In this document: piece after piece, positions 19,559-28,792 of the stretch
Numbering within the stretch: position 1 is the first letter of the stretch
How the letters are laid out: each line of letters begins with the position of its first letter
Virus record (IMG/VR): IMGVR_UViG_3300009176_000022
Span: 1-39,582 of that record
Length of the DNA stretch: 39,582 nucleotides
Origin: a virus
Strand: one strand, 5' to 3'
The notes under the pieces: generated by a model
Databases searched by the model: none
Told to the model about the DNA's origin: nothing
What the model saw: the letters and a program-made list of their open reading frames with translations, nothing else
Program-made: the position numbers and the translations under genes

Positions 19559-22500
19559 ATGCCGACCGTCGCGGAGCTCGATGTCGTTATCTCGGCTGAT
19601 GTCCGTCAATTTGATGCCGGCATCAAGCACGTCGAGCAGGCGACGAAGGGGCTCGGCGACTCGGTCGCGAAGGGCGCCGGCATCGGGCTCGGATTTGGCG
19701 CCGTCGCGAAGGGGCTCGAGATCGTCGGCGGCGCGTTCGGGACCGTCAAGAGCGCGGCGATCGACCTCAACTCGTCGCTCGAGCAATCGAAGATCGCGTT
19801 TACGACCATGCTCGGCTCGGCCGAGAAAGCCGACGCCTTCTTAGCCGACCTCGCGAAGTTCGCGGCCGAAACGCCGTTCGAGTTTCCGGACCTCGTCCAG
19901 GCGTCCAAACGCATGTTCGCGTTCGGCTTCGAGAGTAAGCAGGTCGTCCCGTTGTTGACGGCCGTCGGCGACGCGGTCGCGGCCGTCGGCGGCGGCGCCG
20001 ACGTGATCGACGGTGTGACGACCGCGTTGGGCCAGATGCAAGCGAAGGGCAAGGTCTCGGCCGAGGAGATGAACCAGCTCGCCGAGCGCGGCATTCCGGC
20101 CTGGGACATGCTCGCCAAGAAGCTCGGCGTCTCGGTCGCGCAGGCGATGGACATGGCGTCGAAGGGGACCGTCAAGGCCGCGACGTTTATCGAGGCGTTC
20201 CAGCAGGGGACGGCGCAGCGGTTCGGCGGCATGATGGCGAAGCAGGCTCGGACCTGGCAGGGCGCGCTCTCGACGATCTCCGATAGCGTCAATATGTCGA
20301 TCGCGGTCGCGTTCCGCCCGCTCTTTGACATCATGTCGACCGGCGCAATCATGCTCGCGGACTTCCTGACCGGCGACACGTTCAAGGAGTGGTCCGGGAT
20401 CGTCGCCGACGCGATCGGCGATGTTATCACGTCGACGATCGCGCTCGCGCGAGCGATCGGGACCGAGCTTCAGCCCGTGTTCGCGTGGGTCATGGATCAC
20501 GGCGCGGAGATCAAAGCCGTGTTTCTCGGTGCGGCGGCCGGGATCGGGACGCTGCTCGCGTCGGCGGCGGTCGTCCCGATCATCTCGGCCGTCGGCGGCG
20601 CGCTCATGGCGCTCTTGTCGCCGATCGCGCTCGTAGCCGCGGCCGGCGCCACGCTCGCGCTCGCCTGGCAAGGGAACTGGTTCAACATCCAGGTCTACGT
20701 CAACAATTTTCTGACCTGGCTGACGACCGTCGCCGTGCCTACCCTGACCGCGACGCTCGGAGCGGCGATCACCTATCTCACGACGACGGTCGTTCCGCTC
20801 TTTCAGGCGGCGCTCGCCGCGCTCACGCTCTGGATGCAGACGATCTTCGTACCGACATTGACGGTTGTCTGGGACTGGTTCTCAACGAAGATCGGCGGCG
20901 CGGTGACCTGGCTGACCGAAACCGGCTGGCCGTTGCTCGGCGCGGCCATGAATGCCGTGCAGAACTGGCTCTCCGAGACGCTCGCGCCGACGCTCGAGTC
21001 CGTCTGGGAGTGGCTCTCGGAAAAGCTCGGCGACGCGCTGACCTGGCTTCGCGACAAGGGCTGGCCGGCATTCGGCGACGCGATGAACGCCGTGCAGAAC
21101 TGGATCAAGGAGTCGTTGCTCCCGATCCTCGAGAAGGTCTGGGACTGGCTCGCACGGCAGTTCTCGGCCGCGCTCAACTGGCTGACCGATACCGGCTGGC
21201 CGCTGTTCAAGGGCGCGATGGAGGCGGTCTGGTCGTGGATCAACGAGGCGTTGGTCCCGACGCTCTCGATCGTCTGGGAGTGGCTGAAGCTCCGCTTCGG
21301 CGAGGCGCTGACCTGGCTGACGGATACCGGCTGGCCGAACCTTCAGACCGCGATGTCGAACACGTCGACGTATATCACCACGACGCTGATCCCGTCGTTT
21401 ACGGACCTCCACGCGAAGCTCGCCGAGAAAGGCGTGTACGACGATATCGCCGCGTCGGCGACGAACATCTGGCAAGCGCTCAAGCAGATCAACCAGTACC
21501 TGCCGACGACGAGCAAGGGGTTTAGCGACGCCGTCCAGCCGGCGTACGACTTCGCGAACGGGGTCAAGGCGATTACGGCCGCGTTCCGCGAATGGTCCGA
21601 GACCGGGCCGTACGACATCGTCGACGCGTTCAACGAGGCCGTCTTCATGATCCGCCATACCATCTGGGAAGGTATGAACGCGATCGCCGACGCCGCCTCC
21701 TGGGTCGCCGACGCAGCCGGCGTCGCGCTCCCGGACATCTTCGGGCACATGCCGTCCGAGCCGGAGCGGCCGTCGCCGGTCCAGCGCCCGAGCGGCGGTG
21801 GTGGTGGCGGCGGTGGGAGCTCGCCGGCCCCGAACCCGCCGGGCCAGGGGAGTATGCCCGGCCCTGGCGGCGGCGGGGGGAGTGCGCCGAGTCCGTCTCC
21901 GAGCCCGAGCCCGAGCCCGGCGCCGGTCGAGCCGCCGCGCGTGCCGACGCCGGAGCCGACTCCTGCGCCGTCGCCGTCGCCGTCGCCGGCATACCCGACG
22001 ACGCCGTCTGGCTGGGCGGCCGCCGCTCGCGCTGCGGCCGAGTCACTGGGTATTCCGTCCGACACGTTCGCGAAGCAGATGAGTCATGAGTCCGTCGGCT
22101 TCGCCGAGAATGTGATCTGGCAGCGGATGCTGAGCCCGGCCGGCGCTCGCGGGATCGCGCAATTCATGACCGGCACCGGCAACTCGATCGCCGACCAGAT
22201 GGGCGTTTCCCGAGATGCGTTCTGGAGCGACCCGTACTTGCAGCTCCGCGGCGGCGCCTTCCTGATGAAACAAAACCTCGCGAGCTATGACCAGGATATG
22301 CTCGCCGCGCTCGTCGCGTATAACGCCGGGAATGTCAATGCTGACTATCTCCGTCCCTATCTGCACAACCCGACGCGCGAGGTGTACGAGCTCGAGAACA
22401 CCTGGCGCGACAAGGAGCCCCGCCAGTACATCCGCTCGATTCTCGGCTACGCGCAGGGCGGCTGGGCTGGCCTGAACGGCCCCGAGGTCGCCATGCTCGG

Positions 22501-22678
22501 CGAGAGAGGCCCCGAGTACATCGTCCCGAATAGCGCGCTCCGCCGCTCCGGCGGCTCGCTCTCGGAGCAGACGGTACGGATCGACGTCGCGATCGGCGGA
22601 CGGCTCGCCGAGGAGATTTACGTCACGGGGAGAGACCTCGCGATCAGGCGCGGACGGGCGCCGGCGGGGGCCGTCTGA
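19559..22678 (+). CDS. Tape measure protein with lytic transglycosylase domain
   Basis: A 1039-residue protein that sets tail length. N-terminal residues 1-220 carry the tape-measure signature ('AAIDLNSSLEQSKIAFTTMLGS', 'EEMNQLAERGIPAWDMLAKKLGVS', 'GTAQRFGGMMAKQARTWQGALSTI'). Residues 250-400 contain hydrophobic segments. Five 45-residue tandem repeats span about 405-629, then a Gly/Pro/Ser linker (about 740-820). Residues 825-960 form an SLT-type lytic transglycosylase: Glu844 in 'MSHESVGF', 'SPAGARGIAQFM', 'AYNAGN' and 'YIRSI'. The end has 'GPEVAMLGERGPEYIVP', common to tape-measure C-termini. The muramidase part would open the cell wall during DNA entry. Confidence 0.95.
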   Translation: MPTVAELDVVISADVRQFDAGIKHVEQATKGLGDSVAKGAGIGLGFGAVAKGLEIVGGAFGTVKSAAIDLNSSLEQSKIAFTTMLGSAEKADAFLADLAKFAAETPFEFPDLVQASKRMFAFGFESKQVVPLLTAVGDAVAAVGGGADVIDGVTTALGQMQAKGKVSAEEMNQLAERGIPAWDMLAKKLGVSVAQAMDMASKGTVKAATFIEAFQQGTAQRFGGMMAKQARTWQGALSTISDSVNMSIAVAFRPLFDIMSTGAIMLADFLTGDTFKEWSGIVADAIGDVITSTIALARAIGTELQPVFAWVMDHGAEIKAVFLGAAAGIGTLLASAAVVPIISAVGGALMALLSPIALVAAAGATLALAWQGNWFNIQVYVNNFLTWLTTVAVPTLTATLGAAITYLTTTVVPLFQAALAALTLWMQTIFVPTLTVVWDWFSTKIGGAVTWLTETGWPLLGAAMNAVQNWLSETLAPTLESVWEWLSEKLGDALTWLRDKGWPAFGDAMNAVQNWIKESLLPILEKVWDWLARQFSAALNWLTDTGWPLFKGAMEAVWSWINEALVPTLSIVWEWLKLRFGEALTWLTDTGWPNLQTAMSNTSTYITTTLIPSFTDLHAKLAEKGVYDDIAASATNIWQALKQINQYLPTTSKGFSDAVQPAYDFANGVKAITAAFREWSETGPYDIVDAFNEAVFMIRHTIWEGMNAIADAASWVADAAGVALPDIFGHMPSEPERPSPVQRPSGGGGGGGGSSPAPNPPGQGSMPGPGGGGGSAPSPSPSPSPSPAPVEPPRVPTPEPTPAPSPSPSPAYPTTPSGWAAAARAAAESLGIPSDTFAKQMSHESVGFAENVIWQRMLSPAGARGIAQFMTGTGNSIADQMGVSRDAFWSDPYLQLRGGAFLMKQNLASYDQDMLAALVAYNAGNVNADYLRPYLHNPTREVYELENTWRDKEPRQYIRSILGYAQGGWAGLNGPEVAMLGERGPEYIVPNSALRRSGGSLSEQTVRIDVAIGGRLAEEIYVTGRDLAIRRGRAPAGAV
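20771..21445 (+). repeat. Five tandem 135-bp repeats in the tape measure gene
   Basis: Units begin at 20771, 20906, 21041, 21176 and 21311, exactly 135 bp (45 codons) apart. Each encodes '(T/N)-(W/Y)-L-T-x-T-G-W-P' then a helix with 'AMNAVQNW', then 'PTL-x-x-VWEWL'. The first and last units are more diverged. Number of units should set tail length. Confidence 0.88.
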
Positions 22679-24339
22679 TGAGCTCGCCGACGTTCCCACG
22701 GACCGGCTGCGCGACCGTCCGCGTCTCCTGGGACGGCGACGGCGCATTCACCGGGCCGTACGACGACGTCACGCGCGACGCGCTCGCCGATCCCGGCATC
22801 ACGATCGACCTGGGCCGCGACGGCGCCCGAGCGCTCTCGCCGCCGAAGGTCTCGGCGGCCGACTTCATCCTCCGCAACGACACCGGGAGGTACTCGCAGG
22901 AGCACGGCGGCTCGCCCGTCTATCAGCGGGTGCTACCAGGCCGCCCGTGCCGCGTCGAGTACACCCACGGCGCGGACATCGCGTATGACGCGCACGTCGC
23001 GTACGACGCGCCGATCTACTACGACGGCGTGGCGACGCGGACCCTCGCCCGCACGGCCATCGACGACATCGCGCAGGACACCACGCTCGGCCAGCAAACC
23101 GTCACGCTCCGGACGCTCGGGATCGAGACGTTGCTCGTCGGCACGACCGTCACGGTCGGCCTGATGACGCTTCCGCTCGTCTCCGAGTGCGTGACGGCGA
23201 TCCTTGACGCGGTCGGCTGGCCGTCGAGCCAGCGCGCAATCTCGATCTCGGATACGCGGCTCTTGTGGTGGTGGTGCGACGACCGCCAGCCGTGGGCGGC
23301 GCTCCTGGAATTGCTCGCGTCGGAGGGGCCGGGCTCGCTCTACGTGACGGCCGAGAACGGCGGGACGCTCCACTTCGAGAACCGCAACTATCGGACGACG
23401 GCGGCGCGCTCGGTGACGCCGCAAGCGTCGTTCTACGACCGTCGCGGCGCCGGCGCGGTCGCCTACGATGATCCGATCATGTACGACTCGTCGTATGCGT
23501 ACGACGGCGAGCGCGAGGTGCTCTATTTCACGGCGCTCTCATATGACCCCGGCTTCCGGAACATCTACAACGCGGCGCGCTACCCGACGAACCGCCGGGT
23601 CCTCGGCACACTCGCGCCGATCTGGCAGTACGGCGCGTCGCTCCAGCCGTCGGCGACCGGGACCACGCTGATCGTGCACCCATCTGACCCGTTCCAGAAT
23701 GCCGTGGTCCCGGTCGCCGGGACCGATTACACCGTCTCTGGCGGCACGGTCAGTATGGCGCTCTCGGCGACCTCTGGCCTGACCGCGTTCCTGACCGTGA
23801 CCGCGACGTCCGGAGCTCCGATCGTCGCGGGCCCGACAGCGTCGCCGGCGACCGGGCTCCAGCTCCGAGCGCAGCCGTTGACGCCGATCGGCCAGACGTC
23901 GGTCGCGCACACGATCGACACGTCGGCGTCGATCCTCCGCTACTCACCGATTCCTGGCGTGCCGATCCCGAGAGTCCTCGACATCGCTGGCTGGCCGGAG
24001 ATCGACGCGCCGGCCGCGCAGGCGGTCTGCGACGCCTGGGTCAGCCGGTATCAGGTCCAGCGCCCGGCCGTGACGATCGAGCTCCGGAACGTCGACGGCT
24101 CGCACCTGGCGCAGATCTTAGCGCGGACCGTCTCCGACCGGCTCTCGCTCTTGGAGCGGAATACCGGGCTCGCGGCGGACGTCTGGGTCAACTCGAAAGC
24201 CGTCACCATCAGCGGTGCCGGTGGCGTCGACGTCCGCTGCACGCTCGGGTGCGAGAAGATCGACGAGGCACACGGTGCGATCTGGGACGGGCCGAACGTC
24301 CCGCAGAACTGGTGGGACACCGCGATCTGGGGGACGTAA
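22678..24339 (+). CDS. Tail tip / minor tail protein
   Basis: A 553-residue protein starting with a one-base overlap after the tape measure. It is beta-rich. Residues 1-80 include 'VSWDGDGAFTGPYDDVTRDALADPGITIDLGRDGARALSPPKVSAADFILRND' typical of actinophage-type minor tail proteins. Two Tyr-Asp repeat clusters (residues about 99-117 and 260-280) look like small beta-hairpin insertions. The central 'LLWWWCDDRQPWAALLELLASEGPGSLYVTAENGGTLHFENR' resembles baseplate hub domains. It likely forms the tail tip together with the following fibre proteins. Confidence 0.78.
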   Translation: MSSPTFPRTGCATVRVSWDGDGAFTGPYDDVTRDALADPGITIDLGRDGARALSPPKVSAADFILRNDTGRYSQEHGGSPVYQRVLPGRPCRVEYTHGADIAYDAHVAYDAPIYYDGVATRTLARTAIDDIAQDTTLGQQTVTLRTLGIETLLVGTTVTVGLMTLPLVSECVTAILDAVGWPSSQRAISISDTRLLWWWCDDRQPWAALLELLASEGPGSLYVTAENGGTLHFENRNYRTTAARSVTPQASFYDRRGAGAVAYDDPIMYDSSYAYDGEREVLYFTALSYDPGFRNIYNAARYPTNRRVLGTLAPIWQYGASLQPSATGTTLIVHPSDPFQNAVVPVAGTDYTVSGGTVSMALSATSGLTAFLTVTATSGAPIVAGPTASPATGLQLRAQPLTPIGQTSVAHTIDTSASILRYSPIPGVPIPRVLDIAGWPEIDAPAAQAVCDAWVSRYQVQRPAVTIELRNVDGSHLAQILARTVSDRLSLLERNTGLAADVWVNSKAVTISGAGGVDVRCTLGCEKIDEAHGAIWDGPNVPQNWWDTAIWGT

Positions 24340-24341
24340 CG

Positions 24342-25208
24342 ATGCCGAACTACCCGGGCGCGCTCGACTCGCTCGCCAACCCGAGCGGCTCGACGCAGCA
24401 GGACGACCCGACGCTGTTGCACTCGGCGCAGCACGGCACGCTCAACGACATCGTCGAGGCGATCGAGACCAAGCTCGGGATCGGCGCGTCGGTCGCCGCC
24501 GCGAATCAGGTGCTCCGTGGCACCGGGGCCGGCGCGAGTGCGTTCGGCCAGGTCGCGAACGGCGACCTCGCCGGCAATATCACGCTTGCCAAGCTCGCGG
24601 CGATCACGGCGAATCACGTCGTCCGAGCCGACGGCGCCGGCGTCATCGCCGGCGGGCTGCTCGCGGCCGCGAACGTCGCCGCCGGGGCACTCCCCGTGCA
24701 GCTTGCGACCGCGACGCTCGGCGCCGCGGCCACGGTGAACCTGACGATCGCCGGCGGCTACCAACATCTCCTGCTCGTGCTCCACGGCCGCTCCGCCGGC
24801 GCGATCGCCGTTGACGGCGTCGCGCTCCGCTTCAACGGCGACAGCGCCGGTAACTATTTCGGCCAGCAGATGGTCGGCGCCGGGAGCACCGCGAACGCGG
24901 CCGAGCTCAGCCCCGGGTCCAGCGAGGCGATCATCGGCTACGTTCCGGGCGCATCGGCGCCGAGCGGGAGCTACTTCAACGGGCTGGTCGCCGTCATCCC
25001 CGGCTACGCCAATACCACCACGTACAAGACGGTCGTGAGCGTCAGTCACGTCATGTACGCCGCGAGCACCGGCAACTTTCAGATCCGGGTCCACGGCATG
25101 ACCTGGGCGGCCGGGACGGCCGCGATTACGTCCATGCTGCTCTTTGCGAAGACGAGCCCGACCACGCTCGCGGCCGGTACCATCGTGACGGTGTACGGCC
25201 TCAACTAA
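24342..25208 (+). CDS. Tail fibre / receptor-binding protein
   Basis: A 288-residue protein. The N-terminus 'YPGALDSLANPSGSTQQDDPTLLHSAQHGTLNDIVEAIETKLGIGAS' is a common tail-fibre opening that attaches to the tail. A repetitive Ala/Gly shaft follows (about 55-130), and a beta-rich C-terminal domain ('GGYQHLLLVLHGRSAGAIAVDGVALRFNGDSAGNYFGQQMVG', 'GNFQIRVHGMTWAAGTAAITSMLLFAK') probably binds the receptor. It starts three bases after the previous stop. Confidence 0.8.
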   Translation: MPNYPGALDSLANPSGSTQQDDPTLLHSAQHGTLNDIVEAIETKLGIGASVAAANQVLRGTGAGASAFGQVANGDLAGNITLAKLAAITANHVVRADGAGVIAGGLLAAANVAAGALPVQLATATLGAAATVNLTIAGGYQHLLLVLHGRSAGAIAVDGVALRFNGDSAGNYFGQQMVGAGSTANAAELSPGSSEAIIGYVPGASAPSGSYFNGLVAVIPGYANTTTYKTVVSVSHVMYAASTGNFQIRVHGMTWAAGTAAITSMLLFAKTSPTTLAAGTIVTVYGLN

Positions 25209-25257
25209 GCGCCGCCGCTCGGCGCGGAGCACCGCGCAGGCTGAAGGGGATACGCCG

Positions 25258-25509
25258 ATGTCAGATCCGCCGCTCGTCCTGGAGATCAACGCCGACGGCT
25301 CCGGCAAGCCGCCCGTCTCGCGGCCGATGACGCCGGACGAGATCGCGCTCGCCGACGCGACGGCCGCCGCCGAGCGCTCGCGGCGGCTCGCGGAACAGCA
25401 AGCAGTCATGGCCGACAACGAGCGGCTCCGCGTCATCAACGAGCGAGCGCGGACCGACCCGGCGTACGCCGCGCTCGCCGATCTCGCGTTAGGGGGGCAG
25501 GGCCGATGA
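25258..25509 (+). CDS. Small helical tail-region protein
   Basis: An 83-residue protein after AAGGGGA. It has an acidic start ('LVLEINADGSGKPPVSRPMTPDEIALADATAAAERSRRL') and a long charged helix ('EQQAVMADNERLRVINERARTDPAYAALADLAL'). It overlaps the next gene. It resembles small proteins lying between fibre genes in other phages; a fibre chaperone role is possible but unproven. Confidence 0.6.
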   Translation: MSDPPLVLEINADGSGKPPVSRPMTPDEIALADATAAAERSRRLAEQQAVMADNERLRVINERARTDPAYAALADLALGGQGR

Positions 25510-25796
25510 CCTTCGAGGAAGCGTACGCGCTCGGGAGCGATCCGATCTGGCGGGCGCGCTGCCAGACGGGCGCGCTCAAGATCGCCACCAACGTCATGTC
25601 GGAAGACGATACGACGGTCGGTCACGCGGAGCGCGCGACGTACGCGAACCGCGTGCTCCTGAATCCGGCGCTCGAATCGCAGGCCATCAGTTTCGGCGTC
25701 GCGGCCCAGCCGGGGATCGCCGACGCGGAAGCGACGGACCAGGATATCGAGTTCACGATTTCGAGCATGTGGGACGCCTGGGCGGGCGTCGCGTGA
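25506..25796 (+). CDS. Hypothetical tail-region protein
   Basis: A 96-residue protein overlapping the previous stop by 4 bases. The pattern 'WRARCQTGALKIATNVMSEDDTTVGHAERATYANRVLLNPALESQAISFGVA' followed by 'ISSMWDAWAGVA' is a layout I recall from small phage proteins near tail fibres (the 'H-x-x-R-x-x-x-A-x-x-V-L' helix). Function not assigned. Confidence 0.62.
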   Translation: MTFEEAYALGSDPIWRARCQTGALKIATNVMSEDDTTVGHAERATYANRVLLNPALESQAISFGVAAQPGIADAEATDQDIEFTISSMWDAWAGVA

Positions 25797-25824
25797 TGCT
25801 GACCGACCTGGCGCGGGGGTAGCG

Positions 25825-27078
25825 ATGGCCTGGACGACTCCAGCCGACCCCGTCGGGGGCACGGTCATCACGACGCCGTGGGCGATCACGAACGTCACGA
25901 ATAACCTGCGCTGGCTGCGCCTGCTCTGCGGCAATGCCGACCCGCCCGGGACCGACTACGTCGCCGTCTCGTCGGGGCCGAGCGCGACGGCCTGGGGCAA
26001 GGTCACGTCGACCGTTATGGCCGTCGGCGCGGCCGTCGCCAACATCGGGTATACGCCCGCCAACAAGGCCGGCGACACGTTCACCGGCGCCGTCGCCGTG
26101 CCGTCGCTCACGGCGACCGCGAGCATCTCGGCCGTGACGCTCGCGGCTGGGGCCGGCGGGATCTCGACGACGCGGAGTGACGGGAACAGCATCCAGACGC
26201 CCGGCGGCATCTCGGCCGGCGGCGGCATCGCCGCGACCGGCCAGGTCTCCGGCGGCTCGTTCGGCGCGATCCACTCCGTCGCCGGCATCGCGGCCGACGG
26301 CGCGATCTCGACGGCGAACACCGGGAGCAACAGCCTGGTGGCGGCCGGCGGCGCAAGCATCGGCGGCGCGCTCGGCGTCGGCGGTGCCATCTCCGTCACG
26401 GGCGGCAACGGCATCTCGGCCGGGCAGTACGTCTCAACCGTCGGCGGCGGGACCGGCATCGCGCCGTTCGTCGTCTCGTCGTCCGCGCTCGTCGATAACC
26501 TGAACGTCCTGCTCCATAACGGCGCGAGAGCATCGGTCAGCCCGTCGGCCGGGACGATCCCGATCGCCGACGCAGCCGGCAAGCTTGACGCCTGGGTGAC
26601 GTCGTCCGGCGGCGGCGGCGGAGCGACCGAGATTGTGCCCGGCATGGTGATCGGCTGGACCGGCGGCTCGGGCGCGATCCCGATCGGCTGGACGCGCTAT
26701 ACGGCCGCTGACGGGCGGCTGCTCGTCGGCGCCGGCAACGTCGGTGAGCACACGTTCGTCGACGGCAACAGCTACGGGACGACCTGGGCGCACAGCCACA
26801 CGTCGCCGTCGCACGGGCACCCAGGCGTGAGCCATAGCCACTCGGGCGCGAGTCTCGGCGTCGCCGGTACCATCGACTCGTCGTCGTCGTCGCTCAACGG
26901 TCGTTTTACGGCCGGTGGAGCCAACGCGCTCCCGGACAACCACACGCACAACTTCACACTCGACGTGAGCGGGAATACCGACGCCACGACCGCCGGGGTG
27001 AGCGCGACGACCTCGACGGTGGACGCCTGGACACTCCTCCTACCGGTCCGCGCGCTGCTCTGGATTCAGAAGGTCTGA
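25825..27078 (+). CDS. Tail fibre with His-rich metal-binding tip
   Basis: A 417-residue protein. Residues about 80-240 are a Gly/Ala/Ile-rich beta-helix-like shaft with short repeats ('GGISAGGGIAATGQVSGGSFGAI'). The C-terminal 150 residues contain 'VPGMVIGWTGGSGAIPIGWTRYTAADGRLLVGAGN', the collar-type sequence of short tail fibres. His-x-His motifs follow ('AHSHTSPSHGHPGVSHSHS', 'NHTHNF') like those that bind metal in intertwined fibre tips. It ends in 'LLPVRALLWIQKV', the usual strand of such proteins. Likely the host-binding fibre. Confidence 0.82.
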   Translation: MAWTTPADPVGGTVITTPWAITNVTNNLRWLRLLCGNADPPGTDYVAVSSGPSATAWGKVTSTVMAVGAAVANIGYTPANKAGDTFTGAVAVPSLTATASISAVTLAAGAGGISTTRSDGNSIQTPGGISAGGGIAATGQVSGGSFGAIHSVAGIAADGAISTANTGSNSLVAAGGASIGGALGVGGAISVTGGNGISAGQYVSTVGGGTGIAPFVVSSSALVDNLNVLLHNGARASVSPSAGTIPIADAAGKLDAWVTSSGGGGGATEIVPGMVIGWTGGSGAIPIGWTRYTAADGRLLVGAGNVGEHTFVDGNSYGTTWAHSHTSPSHGHPGVSHSHSGASLGVAGTIDSSSSSLNGRFTAGGANALPDNHTHNFTLDVSGNTDATTAGVSATTSTVDAWTLLLPVRALLWIQKV

Positions 27079-27080
27079 TC

Positions 27081-27395
27081 GTGAGCCCCGAGAAGCGCAC
27101 CGTCGAACAGTGGGTGCACCACCTGACGGGGCCGCGCGTGACGCTCACGCTCTCGGAGCTCATGGCGCTCATGCTGGTGCATATCCGTGACAACATGATC
27201 GTCTCGCGAGAAGCGGCCGAGCACACCGAGGGCATGCTCGGTGCGCTCGACGTCTTCGCGGCCGGGCTCGCCGAGCGGAGCGGGATGCCGTACGCAAGCT
27301 CAGGCGACATCAGAGCAGCGCTCGACCGCGAGAGAGACCAGCGGCGCCGCATGCGACCGCCGTCCGACGAGCTTCCGTCGGGGGTCGGCCGATGA
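27081..27395 (+). CDS. Small hypothetical protein before the endolysin
   Basis: A 104-residue protein from GTG 27081, two bases after the fibre stop. A helical central part ('LTLSELMALMLVHIRDNMIVSREAAEHTEGMLGALDVFAAGLAERSGM') could be amphipathic, and an Arg-rich tail follows. It has no clear membrane span, so it is not an obvious holin. It overlaps the endolysin start by 4 bases. Confidence 0.62.
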   Translation: MSPEKRTVEQWVHHLTGPRVTLTLSELMALMLVHIRDNMIVSREAAEHTEGMLGALDVFAAGLAERSGMPYASSGDIRAALDRERDQRRRMRPPSDELPSGVGR

Positions 27396-28792
27396 TCCTG
27401 GCTACAGCCCCCTCCATGGCAACGCTCCCTGTCTACAATTATTTGGAACCGGCGCATCCTCAAAACGCAAATTGGGACTGCTCACAAGAGAGTTTGGAGT
27501 GGATGCTCTGGTCGTATTCTCGGACGCCAGACGACTCCTGGATGGAGGCCAGTCTCCAGGCGGGCGGCTACGTCAACCCCCAGGTGGGCTGTACGGACGC
27601 TTCCGGTGCTGGCTTAGCTCGGTGGCTGAATGAGCAGTACTCGGAGTTCGGGTACCTCAGCTCCAACAGCACGAACGTGTCCTTTGACCAGGTCAAAGAC
27701 GAAGCGGGTCAGCACGTGCACCCCGTCGCCATCGGCGGCGCTGCCTGGTATCACTGGAGCGGTGTCGCCTCGTACGACGAGTTGCTAGACAGGCTCGAAC
27801 TACGGAATTCTGCGGCTGGCTACATGGGTATCTACCAGACGCTCAGCCGCCAGCAGTTCGCGGATCTCGGCCCGTTCAACCTCGTACGGCTCACGCACCC
27901 CGAAGCCGAGAACGGCGGCGGGACGGCGCCGGCGCCGAGTACGACCGCGTACGGGCCCGACGTCTCATCACATCAGGGGTACGTCGATTGGGCGGCCGTT
28001 CGTCAGGCCGGCTGCTCGTTCGGCTTTACGAAAGCGTCCGGCGGCGCGTGGTATCGCAATCCGACAGTGAGCAGCAATTGGCAGGGGATGGCAGCGGCTG
28101 GGCTCGTCCGTGGGGCGTATCACTTCGCCTTTGAGTCGAGCGGCCAGGCGTTGCCAGGGCCGGGGCCGATCGCGGAAGCCGACTACTTCCTCTCGACCGT
28201 GCTGCCGCTCGGATTGTCGCGCGGGGATATGCTGGTGCTCGACATCGAGCAGGGGGCGGGCTATCTCGGCGGCTGGGCGCTCGAGTGGTGCCAGCGAGTC
28301 GAGGAGGTCGCCGGCTACCCGCCGCTGATCTACTGCGGCCGCGCGTTCGCCGAGGCGCACGGACTGACCGATACGACGGAGCTTGCACGGTACGGACTCT
28401 GGCTCGCTGACTGGGATGCGACGAGTATGCCCGCGCCGCCGCCGCCGTGGACGCAGACCGCGTTCTGGCAGTTCACCGAGACGGCGACCGTGCCGGGCAT
28501 CTCGACGCCGGCCGATGGGAACAGGTTCAACGGGACGGCCGATCAGCTCTGGGCCTGGGGGAAGCCTGGCAGCGTGCCGCCAGACGACCCGTACGCCGCG
28601 TGGGCGGGGCTCGTCGGCTCGGGGCTGCTGACGGCCATGCAGAGCGACGGCGTGCTACCGGCGCAGTCTCGGAGCACGTGGTTGCCGTTGGGCCAGTCGC
28701 CAGCAGATATCGAGGAGTGCATCGCCGACGACGGCACCGTCTACCGCTGGCTGCTAACGACGAACACGGGCTATCGCTACCGCCCGAGCTAG
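27392..28792 (+). CDS. Two-domain endolysin: C39-like peptidase plus GH25 muramidase
   Basis: A 466-residue lysin. Residues about 10-165 look like a C39-like cysteine peptidase, with catalytic Cys in 'NWDCSQESLEWMLWS' and His in 'HPVAIGGAAWYHWSGV'. Residues about 186-395 are a GH25 lysozyme: 'YGPDVSSHQGYVDWAAVRQAG' (Asp190), 'GFTKASGG', 'LVRGAYHFAF', 'MLVLDIEQ' (Asp284, Glu286) and 'LWLADWD'. A C-terminal segment of about 70 residues may bind the wall. The first 500 bases are visibly less GC-rich (many AAT, CAA, TTT and TTG codons) than the rest, so the N-terminal module may have been acquired separately. It breaks peptidoglycan at lysis. Confidence 0.9.
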   Translation: MILATAPSMATLPVYNYLEPAHPQNANWDCSQESLEWMLWSYSRTPDDSWMEASLQAGGYVNPQVGCTDASGAGLARWLNEQYSEFGYLSSNSTNVSFDQVKDEAGQHVHPVAIGGAAWYHWSGVASYDELLDRLELRNSAAGYMGIYQTLSRQQFADLGPFNLVRLTHPEAENGGGTAPAPSTTAYGPDVSSHQGYVDWAAVRQAGCSFGFTKASGGAWYRNPTVSSNWQGMAAAGLVRGAYHFAFESSGQALPGPGPIAEADYFLSTVLPLGLSRGDMLVLDIEQGAGYLGGWALEWCQRVEEVAGYPPLIYCGRAFAEAHGLTDTTELARYGLWLADWDATSMPAPPPPWTQTAFWQFTETATVPGISTPADGNRFNGTADQLWAWGKPGSVPPDDPYAAWAGLVGSGLLTAMQSDGVLPAQSRSTWLPLGQSPADIEECIADDGTVYRWLLTTNTGYRYRPS

